From positions 1-22,400 of IMG/VR virus record IMGVR_UViG_3300036985_001640: a stretch of 22,400 bases of DNA; one strand, written 5' to 3'. A program made the translations under genes and the position numbers. Source of the stretch: a virus. Positions 15,644 through 21,836 of this stretch are shown here, piece by piece (positions within the stretch are counted from its first letter, which is position 1; every line of letters begins with the position of its first letter). Below the pieces are notes generated by a model. The model did not search any database. It was not told the origin of the DNA and saw nothing but the letters and a program-made list of their open reading frames with translations.

Positions 15644-16479
15644 AACGCCTCGTAATGCTCACACCCTGTGAGCTGTTTATCAATAGGTAGAGTTTCGCTA
15701 TCAAGTTCGCAAACCCACGTACCGTCTGTGTAAGGAATACATTGCCGGCATGTACGACAGTTTTTAAGCGGTTCTACATTTTTAACACACACTTCTTTCA
15801 TATCACAAAATTTACATCCAAAACTAGTACCGTCGTCACTGATACCGGCGGGTCTGAGCCTAGCAGCGACTAATTTATCTACTTTTTTAAATAGTTTCTC
15901 CTGCTCAATTTCGTCACGTTCTATAATCTCAACGTACAATTTCTCGTCATCTTTACACACCGCGAGGTAAAGTGCTCTGTCAAAATTAGCTAAATTCATA
16001 CTAATTTGCACTTGAGCATAATGTAGAGGTTTTTCAGATTTTACACCTTTCTTTACGACTGAGTCAAAGTTCTTTTTATTGTGAGTTTTTATCTCAAGCA
16101 ACATCGCGTCGTCGTACCCGTTAATACCTTTGATTATACCGTCAATTTTAGTTACGAAATGTTTACTACTGTCAGCATATTCAAATTGTTTACCGGTGTG
16201 TTCATTCTTGTTCCAAACGTGATAGCCGGCGCGTCTCAAATCTTCAACTACTCTATCTTCCTGCCAATGCCCTGTTCCGAACAACCTAAGTATTCTACCG
16301 TCGAAATCTTTCCTGTTAAACCCTCGCCAGTCTAACCATATATTACGTAGGCATTCTTCACCGACAAACGATGATCCAAGTCTACCGAGGTAAATGTCAG
16401 GCTTTCTATCTTCTAGCTCGTAACCGGCGTAAATTCGATTGGCGATATCTAGTTCTGGTTTTACTGGTATAGCTACCAT
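15640..16479 (-). CDS. PD-(D/E)XK nuclease, Cas4/AddB-like with Fe-S-type cysteines and an extra Cys-rich tail
   Basis: A 279-residue nuclease of the RecB/Cas4 superfamily, expected to act as an exonuclease in recombination or DNA end processing. Motifs: G-H71-W-x-E in FGTGHWQEDRVVEDL, D113 in TKIDGIIKG, E129-x-K131 in LLEIKTHNKK, and Q156 in HYAQVQISMNL. Cysteines C43 and C222-x2-C225-x5-C231 match the 4Fe-4S pattern of Cas4 and AddB. A further cluster, C241-x2-C244-x2-C247, C257 and C273, makes an unusual C-terminal Cys-rich tail that could bind zinc. ATG 16479 follows TTAGGAG; an ATG five bases upstream is out of frame and stops at once. It lies downstream of the terminator-like hairpin after the SSB gene. 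Confidence 0.88.
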   Translation of the reverse strand: MVAIPVKPELDIANRIYAGYELEDRKPDIYLGRLGSSFVGEECLRNIWLDWRGFNRKDFDGRILRLFGTGHWQEDRVVEDLRRAGYHVWNKNEHTGKQFEYADSSKHFVTKIDGIIKGINGYDDAMLLEIKTHNKKNFDSVVKKGVKSEKPLHYAQVQISMNLANFDRALYLAVCKDDEKLYVEIIERDEIEQEKLFKKVDKLVAARLRPAGISDDGTSFGCKFCDMKEVCVKNVEPLKNCRTCRQCIPYTDGTWVCELDSETLPIDKQLTGCEHYEAL

Positions 16480-16486
16480 GTCATGT

Positions 16487-16498
16487 CTCCTAAGTTAT
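16487..16498 (-). promoter_or_regulatory. Ribosome-binding leader shared by two genes (copy at nuclease gene)
   Basis: The 12-base sequence ATAACTTAGGAG lies 7 bases before the nuclease ATG at 16479. The identical 12 bases lie before the SSB ATG (17018-17029). AGGAG is a strong Shine-Dalgarno and decides the start among the nearby ATGs. It starts just after the terminator U tract. Confidence 0.8.
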
Positions 16499-16523
16499 AA
16501 AAAGAGAGGGTGACACCCTCTCT
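16498..16523 (-). terminator. Intra-operon intrinsic terminator after the ssDNA-binding protein gene
   Basis: On the minus strand, an 8-bp stem AGAGAGGG / CCCTCTCT with a TGTCA loop (16503-16523) is followed by TTTTT. It lies 12 bases after the SSB stop and just before the nuclease ribosome site. It probably limits transcription into the nuclease, RuvC and small-protein genes relative to the SSB gene. Confidence 0.82.
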
Positions 16524-16535
16524 CTCGAAACAGGT

Positions 16536-17009
16536 TTAATCCCAAGGATTACCTGTTTTTGCGGCTGGAGCCGGCGTTGCTGGTTTTGGCGCGGGTTTCG
16601 CTGTTGATTCAAACAAAAACGCATTGATACGATTACTAGCAGCGTAACCGTTATTACCTTTCTCAATAGTAACGTCTGCTCTGAACGGTTTTTCAACTAA
16701 TTTGTCAGTGTCATCTGCGTCAGGTTTACCACAAGCAGCAGACCACGCTACGATTTGTTGACGACCGATACGTTGCGCTGCTTCACTAGGATTATTAACG
16801 TTGAAATTTTGCCAGATCAACCTACTTGCAAATTCACCTTTAATAACTTCAAATTTAACTTTAATGTATGAACCGTCACCTTTACTAGTGGTTTTCTCTT
16901 CGGCTTCTACAGCTTTCAAAAAATACTCTCCGGCAGGGATTGGCTCAAATGAACCTTGTGCGCCGGTGTCTGGTGTTACTTCTGTTACGTCGAATCCAAA
17001 TTTAGCCAT
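16536..17009 (-). CDS. DUF669-type single-stranded DNA-binding protein
   Basis: A 157-residue protein (MAKFGFDV start). Proteins of this family bind ssDNA and work with Sak/Sak4 or Erf-type recombinases in phages. The family pattern FEPIPAGEYFLKAVEAEEKT, followed by YIKVKFEVIKGEFASRLIWQ and a FNVNNPSEAAQRIGRQQIVA segment, is clear. The C-terminus is a Pro/Ala linker ending in NPWD, an acidic/aromatic tip as in other SSBs that recruit partners. I chose ATG 17009 because AGGAG precedes it at the right distance; the in-frame ATG at 17054 would overlap the ATPase gene. A terminator follows, suggesting higher expression of this gene than of those downstream. Confidence 0.88.
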   Translation of the reverse strand: MAKFGFDVTEVTPDTGAQGSFEPIPAGEYFLKAVEAEEKTTSKGDGSYIKVKFEVIKGEFASRLIWQNFNVNNPSEAAQRIGRQQIVAWSAACGKPDADDTDKLVEKPFRADVTIEKGNNGYAASNRINAFLFESTAKPAPKPATPAPAAKTGNPWD

Positions 17010-17017
17010 GATGTTTA

Positions 17018-17029
17018 CTCCTAAGTTAT
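17018..17029 (-). promoter_or_regulatory. Ribosome-binding leader shared by two genes (copy at SSB gene)
   Basis: ATAACTTAGGAG here is identical to the leader of the nuclease gene (16487-16498). Its TAA is also the stop codon of the ATPase gene, so the leader is part of the gene junction. The Shine-Dalgarno AGGAG lies 8 bases before ATG 17009. Confidence 0.8.
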
Positions 17030-17766
17030 TTAATGATTGGTAATAGTTTTTCAAGATTTTCGATAGTCATCTCAATATCTTCAGGACATGAATATCTATT
17101 TTTTGCAGCAAACGCAGGATTTTCTACAAAGTGAAGTAATCGTTCACCAGTAGTAACACCACGTGATTTCTGAGCATTAAAACCTGCGTCAGATTTACGT
17201 ATAATCACTTTAAATGCAGCAAACGCAAGCACGTCTGCCCATTCTTGTAACAAAGCGTTACAGCGATTAGGTAACTTGGGTTGATAACGGTCGTACGGTT
17301 CAGTACGAGGGTCTTCAAATTTAACCACCGCAGCGTGAGCAATCAAAACGACGTTCATACGGCGTTTCGTACGCAACAGGTCTAAACCTTGCAGGATCTC
17401 GCGTAACTCTTCGGCAACGAACATCTGACTTTTGCCGAAAGCGAGATCTTTCGCATCATGACTGGCTTCAACACTACGTATGATTAACGGTTCTACTAAC
17501 CAGTCTACTGAGTCAATAACCACCGTTTTGTAATCATGATCTTCTTTTAACAATGTTTTTATACTCTCAACGACGTCTTCTATCGCATTGGCATGGGGAA
17601 AACTAGTCACATCAAGTGAGTCTAACCCGTCTTCTGTGCTTATGAAAATAGGGTTCGGAAATTTACTAGCTAATGTAGATTTACCGATACCGTGACCTCC
17701 GTAAATACAAATACGCGGGGGTACGTCTTGTTTGCCCGTTCTGAGCGTTTCTTTCCAATTTGACAT
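17026..17766 (-). CDS. RecA-fold ATPase, Sak4-like (AAA_24) recombinase
   Basis: A 246-residue P-loop ATPase. Walker A is GGHGIGKST (residues 23-31), Walker B TVVIDSVDWL (D85), and a further conserved LIAHAAV segment near residue 150 fits the RecA/Sak4 class. Sak4-like proteins are compact RecA relatives that promote single-strand annealing with a phage SSB. The SSB gene follows immediately, which supports pairing of function. Start: GAGGAG upstream, 25 bases after the stop of the preceding gene. The C-terminus (CPEDIEMTIENLEKLLPIIK) is helical. An assignment as a RecA-like ssDNA-annealing ATPase is more secure than the exact subgroup. Confidence 0.85.
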   Translation of the reverse strand: MSNWKETLRTGKQDVPPRICIYGGHGIGKSTLASKFPNPIFISTEDGLDSLDVTSFPHANAIEDVVESIKTLLKEDHDYKTVVIDSVDWLVEPLIIRSVEASHDAKDLAFGKSQMFVAEELREILQGLDLLRTKRRMNVVLIAHAAVVKFEDPRTEPYDRYQPKLPNRCNALLQEWADVLAFAAFKVIIRKSDAGFNAQKSRGVTTGERLLHFVENPAFAAKNRYSCPEDIEMTIENLEKLLPIIK

Positions 17767-17791
17767 GTTTGTTCTCCTCTAATTGAAGCGG

Positions 17792-18145
17792 TTAGTCGTC
17801 CGCATTGTCATCACTAAAATTACCACTGTTAAACATTTCCCAATGCTGAAGCACATATTGAAACGAATTGCGATCCCAACTCAACACATTGACCGTGTCA
17901 TCTAACTCAGTTACAATTGACATACAAACTCCACACAGCGTTGGGTCTCCTATCATCAACAAATAATCTCCATCTCTCCAATTTCTCAACACTCTACGAG
18001 CTTTAGAAATCATATTAGAAGTGTGGTACGGTTTCTTCGGGTTTCCGAAAACGGCTTTAAGTGTTCCGTATCTTTTAGCGTCTGATAGATCTTTGCTGTT
18101 ATCAACTTGAACTACGAACACTGTTTTCTGGTTTTTATCAGTCAT
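17792..18145 (-). CDS. Hypothetical phage protein between polymerase and Sak4-like ATPase
   Basis: A 117-residue protein that I do not recognise. The sequence begins MTDKNQKTVFVVQVDNSKDL, has a basic middle (ISKARRVLRNWRDGDYLLMI), a GDPTLCGVCMSIVTE segment and an acidic tail (NFSDDNADD). Such an order (beta strand, basic helix, beta strand, acidic tail) could suit a small nucleotide-binding or regulatory protein, but nothing specific is visible. It overlaps the polymerase stop by 8 bases and is followed by the ATPase 25 bases later, so it is in the replication operon and may assist replication or recombination. Confidence 0.6.
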   Translation of the reverse strand: MTDKNQKTVFVVQVDNSKDLSDAKRYGTLKAVFGNPKKPYHTSNMISKARRVLRNWRDGDYLLMIGDPTLCGVCMSIVTELDDTVNVLSWDRNSFQYVLQHWEMFNSGNFSDDNADD

Positions 18146-19976
18146 TTTTACGTTTCCTAGTTTTCTTAGGGGGAGGGGCTATTAATTGTAATTGCTCTGC
18201 TGTTAAATAATCTGAGCACCCAACAGCCACCGCTATTTTTATTGCTTCTTTAATATACCATTCATAATCTAAATCCTCGGGGTGTTTGATTTTATCAAGT
18301 AACGTCATACACGCTTTTGCACCTTCTGTTTTAGGCACTTTATTACCGTTAGACGCGTATTTTATCGGTTCGTTAGCCATATCTGTAGATTGATACCAAC
18401 GTACCACTTTACCCAGGTAAACGCCGTTTTGCTGTCCACCTCCGGTCACATTACGAGCACTGATAAAATCAGTGAACGGCGTGTTGTAAATAGTAGACTC
18501 AAAAGATGAACCGAAAGCCAACCATTGACCGACAGCACCTGCTGACACTTGAGCAGTTGGATTCTTTCTGAGCGATAAAGGCGCGTAAATACCTTTGACT
18601 TTCAAGTTTCTATTTTGTTTTATAGCTATGTAGTTATTAACATCTTTCATAGCTAAGGCGCGGTAGTAAGTGTACTCAAAGTTGAACTTAGAAACTTTAC
18701 TAAATTCATCTACTGTTTTTTCTATTAATGTCTTTTGATCTTCTTTGAAAAATATAGCGATACCATCAGTGTTAGCCGACAACGTTATAACGTCGTGAGT
18801 TTCTAACCATTCAATCAACATAAGCAGTGTGAATTGCCCTGTCAACGTCACCGCCAGCATCAGATCAGGAGAGTATAGCACTGAGTACCTGCTAGCTAAT
18901 TTACCGAACGTTCCGTTTAACGAAATTTTAAGAGTCGCGTCTGTCGTCTTATCTCCTGATTTTTTAGCTTCAAGACGTTGTTCATAAATTTTACGATATT
19001 CATCTACAAACCGTTTACCGAGAGCGACAGGTACGAACCCACATTCTAAAATAATACTAGGATAGAAAGACGCAGCGTCAATGTCACATATGTAATCTTC
19101 TCCCGCAATATGACATACTTTTTTATCGTGAACGCTATGAACTCCTCCAACTCCAAGTTGATAAGAACCAGTGCCGAAAGTTATAATTTCAGATCCTAAA
19201 AACTCAGGTAAACGCACATGACCTGTAGCTGCGTTCATCTCAAAAACATGACTTGCGGTTCTATTTAACAGCTGTTGAAGTTTAAAATTTCTAAATTTCA
19301 AAAACGAAGGCGGCGTGTACCGTATTGTTTCTGGTATTTGATTGTCAGCAAATTTTAAACCCATACTGGTGATATAAGCAGCCTCTGCCATCTGCGCATC
19401 TGATTTACTACGCATGTCTACTTTGTACCTACGGCTCATATCAACTCTGAGCAGCACTTCATTTTCAAGTTGACTGAGTAATTCTTCAGTGGTGTCGACG
19501 TCATTGTGACAATATTCTAATATGTCAATTTCTTGATCTTCAGTTATCATGTCAGTATGCGCTATCGGCATGTCCTGCAACTTGGGCATATGCATTCTTG
19601 CGCCATACGCTTTTAAACCTACGAATGAGGGAGCAACTTCAATCAAATCTATATGATCCCCCATGACGTCAATTAAATCAAATTTACGCAGCGCTTCCCA
19701 GTGTCTCAGCCGATTAGTAATAACATCATCGGCTATGCGTTTTATTTCAATTTCAGATCTACCCGCGCAAAACGCAGCCACTATAACATTGTCAAATGAT
19801 CGGCTGTTAAAACCCACTAATGTCTCAACAGCCGGAGAGGTTATAAATGATCTCAACCTTTCAGGAGCGCCGTTTTCGTGACGCCACAGGTCAAACCAGT
19901 CGCCTGTCTCAATGTTTTTAGCGCAAAACAGAGTACGATTGGGTAACGTCTCTGTGTCAAACACCCACGTGCTCAT
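18138..19976 (-). CDS. Compact family B DNA polymerase with 3'-5' exonuclease
   Basis: A 612-residue replicative polymerase. Exo motifs: D7-x-E9 in VFDTETLP, N57-x4-D62 in GFNSRSFDN, and Y155-x3-D159 in EYCHNDVD. Polymerase motifs: A at D300-x2-S-F-Y-P-S (IDAASFYPS), B at K350-x3-N354-G-T-F-G358, and C at N402-T-D404 (SANTDGI), where the usual DTD has N first. Motifs A-B and B-C are only ~45 residues apart, so the TPR1/TPR2 insertions of protein-primed phi29-type polymerases are absent. ATG 19976 overlaps the DUF3310 stop as ATGA and begins MSTWVFDTE; a start at 20000 would run into DUF3310. No helicase or primase is in the window. Confidence 0.92.
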   Translation of the reverse strand: MSTWVFDTETLPNRTLFCAKNIETGDWFDLWRHENGAPERLRSFITSPAVETLVGFNSRSFDNVIVAAFCAGRSEIEIKRIADDVITNRLRHWEALRKFDLIDVMGDHIDLIEVAPSFVGLKAYGARMHMPKLQDMPIAHTDMITEDQEIDILEYCHNDVDTTEELLSQLENEVLLRVDMSRRYKVDMRSKSDAQMAEAAYITSMGLKFADNQIPETIRYTPPSFLKFRNFKLQQLLNRTASHVFEMNAATGHVRLPEFLGSEIITFGTGSYQLGVGGVHSVHDKKVCHIAGEDYICDIDAASFYPSIILECGFVPVALGKRFVDEYRKIYEQRLEAKKSGDKTTDATLKISLNGTFGKLASRYSVLYSPDLMLAVTLTGQFTLLMLIEWLETHDVITLSANTDGIAIFFKEDQKTLIEKTVDEFSKVSKFNFEYTYYRALAMKDVNNYIAIKQNRNLKVKGIYAPLSLRKNPTAQVSAGAVGQWLAFGSSFESTIYNTPFTDFISARNVTGGGQQNGVYLGKVVRWYQSTDMANEPIKYASNGNKVPKTEGAKACMTLLDKIKHPEDLDYEWYIKEAIKIAVAVGCSDYLTAEQLQLIAPPPKKTRKRKND

Positions 19977-20236
19977 CGGTCTTGATCCACGTATCCGCAC
20001 ATTTCTACTAACTCTGCGCCGGCGTTACCCGTTTCTATTTCGATGAGTTTTTCAAGATAATGTATCGCTTTATTTAAATCTTGAACAACATTGTCTTTCA
20101 AGTAGCACCGTTCAATGTATTTTGTAGCAGCTGCTTGGAAATAGTTAAGACCTAAACGATTGACACGGTCCCAGTGCTCTTCCCCTCCACGTTTATAATG
20201 TGTACCGCCGATTTGTTTTTGATTAGAAACGCTCAT
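19973..20236 (-). CDS. DUF3310 (SaV-like) small phage protein
   Basis: Eighty-seven residues with the DUF3310 signature: QIGGTHYK near residue 8, then RLGLNYFQAAATKYIERC, then DLNKAIHYLEKLIE. These small helical proteins are common beside phage replication and nucleotide-metabolism genes; the function is not firmly established. The start is an ATGA overlap with the HD-domain gene and the stop an ATGA overlap with the polymerase, so the three are closely coupled. Confidence 0.85.
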   Translation of the reverse strand: MSVSNQKQIGGTHYKRGGEEHWDRVNRLGLNYFQAAATKYIERCYLKDNVVQDLNKAIHYLEKLIEIETGNAGAELVEMCGYVDQDR

Positions 20237-20721
20237 GCTCCGTACTCCTTAATTAAGTTAAAAATTTGCCGTTCTATACCGTTTAATGACATTTCTTCAG
20301 CATAGCTAATGTATCGGTCAAATACAGAGCGTATACGCTTATTACCTAACGAAAGTTCACGTGCGCAAAACAGAGCGCCTTGGGCTATATCAGACAATTT
20401 TAAAACACGTTTATCTTCTAATGACAACGTAGGCATGTGAATACCGACATGACTCATGAGGCGTTCTTCTAATTCGTCTACCTTACCACCGATGCCGAAC
20501 TCACGCTTAGCAGGGGAAGGTATATCACCGGTTTGGTGCTCTGCTAAGTCGTGACAAAGCGCTGCAAATAAAAGATCACGTCCCGCATCGGGTTTAAAAA
20601 TCAAGCACAGCATGGCTACGCCGTGTGAATGATGACCGACGGTTTCAGAAATTAGAGTGGTGACGGTATGGTAACGCTTTACCTCAGCGCCGGCAATGAT
20701 AAAATCTAATGTTTTTTGCAT
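20233..20721 (-). CDS. HD-domain phosphohydrolase, YfbR-like 5'-deoxynucleotidase
   Basis: A 162-residue HD-superfamily metal-dependent phosphohydrolase. Family signature: H18 in RYHTVTTL, then ETVGHHSHGVAML, H57-D58 in ALCHDLAEH, TGDIPSPAKRE, and D110 in LKLSDIAQG. The YfbR family removes phosphate from deoxynucleoside monophosphates. Here it lies between a dUMP-modifying enzyme and the polymerase. One possibility is that it lowers competing dTMP or dNMP pools, as SPO1-type phages with hydroxymethyluracil DNA do with dedicated enzymes; the substrate is inferred, not seen. ATG 20721 follows GGAG. Start and stop overlaps (ATGA) join it to DUF3310, and a promoter-like sequence lies just upstream. 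Confidence 0.82.
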   Translation of the reverse strand: MQKTLDFIIAGAEVKRYHTVTTLISETVGHHSHGVAMLCLIFKPDAGRDLLFAALCHDLAEHQTGDIPSPAKREFGIGGKVDELEERLMSHVGIHMPTLSLEDKRVLKLSDIAQGALFCARELSLGNKRIRSVFDRYISYAEEMSLNGIERQIFNLIKEYGA

Positions 20722-20751
20722 AAAGTTCTCCAGTTAGTAGTTATGTTTAAA

Positions 20752-20780
20752 ATTATAGTCAAGTTTACAGGTAAAAGCAA
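20752..20780 (-). promoter_or_regulatory. Putative sigma70-type promoter of the replication operon
   Basis: On the minus strand, -10 TATAAT (20752-20757) and -35-like TTGCTT (20775-20780) are separated by 17 bases. The promoter lies between the thymidylate synthase-like gene stop (20782) and the HD-domain ATG (20721), so it would drive the HD gene and the replication operon. The arrangement matches the left-arm promoter at 1984-2012 with TTGYTTTTAC at the upstream end and ACTATAAT downstream, a similarity beyond the core hexamers. Confidence 0.65.
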
Positions 20781-20781
20781 A

Positions 20782-21834
20782 TTATTTTTTATCATAAATC
20801 GAACTCAAAATAGAGTTTACTTTATTCAGTTCAACCTTATCTTCCAGCATGCGCTGTTTTTTATCTCTACGAGTTATCCACTCAAAAGCAGCTCTCCTCC
20901 AGTCATCTGCTTGTATTTTTGCCGCGTAATATTTACCGTCCCCCTCGCCTGTTTTTCTCATTTTACTCACCATAGCTAACGGATGAGCAACTTGGCCGAA
21001 AAACGGGTTCGCATACCGAACACGTTCGTTAAACGGGTCTTGACAAAACAGTTCACACTCAATTAAAAACAGGTTGTATTCACTATTTAACATTATCGGT
21101 TTCGGTCTCACCGCACCGTTAAGATAATAATCATATTCTTTTGGATTCGGCGGTACAGATAGATAATTACCGATATCGTAAAGCTCAGTATAGAGGTGCA
21201 GATTGTTAGACATTTGACGATAAACGCCGACATATAAATTCAAAGCAGCCGCTACAAGTTCTTGGAGAAAACTGAAATGCACGGCGTTCGCGCCGTAAGC
21301 ACCCCACCAGATATCATTACTCCGATTGAACACCGTCATATTCAACCTGTTATTATGTACATCAAAAACGATCTGCGTATTACACGCCTTGTCTTTAGTC
21401 TTTTTGTGTAAATCTTCCGAGTCCCACATTTGAATAACAGCTTGTCGGCTGTTAGGTTCACGGCGTAACAACTTGATAACTTCGTCAAGCTGATCATGAC
21501 CAAAATGTTTGCGCCATCGGTGACCATAAGCGGCGTTGAAGGTTTTACCGTCGTCACTAAACTCAACCATTCTTTTATTAAACTGCTGCAAGAATGCAAC
21601 ATCGTTGCGCCCCGCCAGCATCCATATTGACTCCATCAAGTGGAAGATAGGATTGGCGTCTCTTTTATTATCAAATAGAACACGCTCACACGGATACCTG
21701 TACGTCGTCAACACGGTCTCAGGGAATACTAACGCAGGACCGTTGCGGGTTTCTTCTGGTTTTAAATTAAGCGTCTTAAGTTGCCAAAATATCTCACTGA
21801 ATGCGTGGTTAACATTACGAACGTTAATTTCCAT
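20782..21834 (-). CDS. Thymidylate synthase-fold enzyme, probable dUMP hydroxymethyltransferase
   Basis: A 350-residue enzyme of the ThyA fold. Conserved points: E68 in LMESIWML, YGHRW at ~103-107, NSR130, catalytic C151 in KACNTQ, R171 in NRSND, N183 in YGANAVHF and H213-x-Y215 in NLHLYTELY. N183 aligns with the Asn of ThyA that selects dUMP over dCMP (Asp in dCMP hydroxymethylases), so uridylate is the likely substrate. The PCH of ThyA reads ACN, and the Trp near residue 80 of ThyA is not evident. Together with the IWWGAYGAN segment and the modification-type gene upstream, this suggests 5-hydroxymethyl-dUMP rather than dTMP as product. Ordinary thymidylate synthase remains possible. ATG 21834 follows GGAG. 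The C-terminal ~120 residues are unlike ThyA. Confidence 0.82.
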   Translation of the reverse strand: MEINVRNVNHAFSEIFWQLKTLNLKPEETRNGPALVFPETVLTTYRYPCERVLFDNKRDANPIFHLMESIWMLAGRNDVAFLQQFNKRMVEFSDDGKTFNAAYGHRWRKHFGHDQLDEVIKLLRREPNSRQAVIQMWDSEDLHKKTKDKACNTQIVFDVHNNRLNMTVFNRSNDIWWGAYGANAVHFSFLQELVAAALNLYVGVYRQMSNNLHLYTELYDIGNYLSVPPNPKEYDYYLNGAVRPKPIMLNSEYNLFLIECELFCQDPFNERVRYANPFFGQVAHPLAMVSKMRKTGEGDGKYYAAKIQADDWRRAAFEWITRRDKKQRMLEDKVELNKVNSILSSIYDKK

Positions 21835-21836
21835 AA

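Noticed and set aside
18138-19976. phi29-type protein-primed polymerase
   Set aside because: Size fits, but motif spacing leaves no room for the TPR1 and TPR2 insertions.
20716-20979. Possible + strand 87-residue gene opposite the promoter and TS-like gene end
   Set aside because: It lies antisense to the TS-like gene, has no ribosome site and no recognisable protein features.
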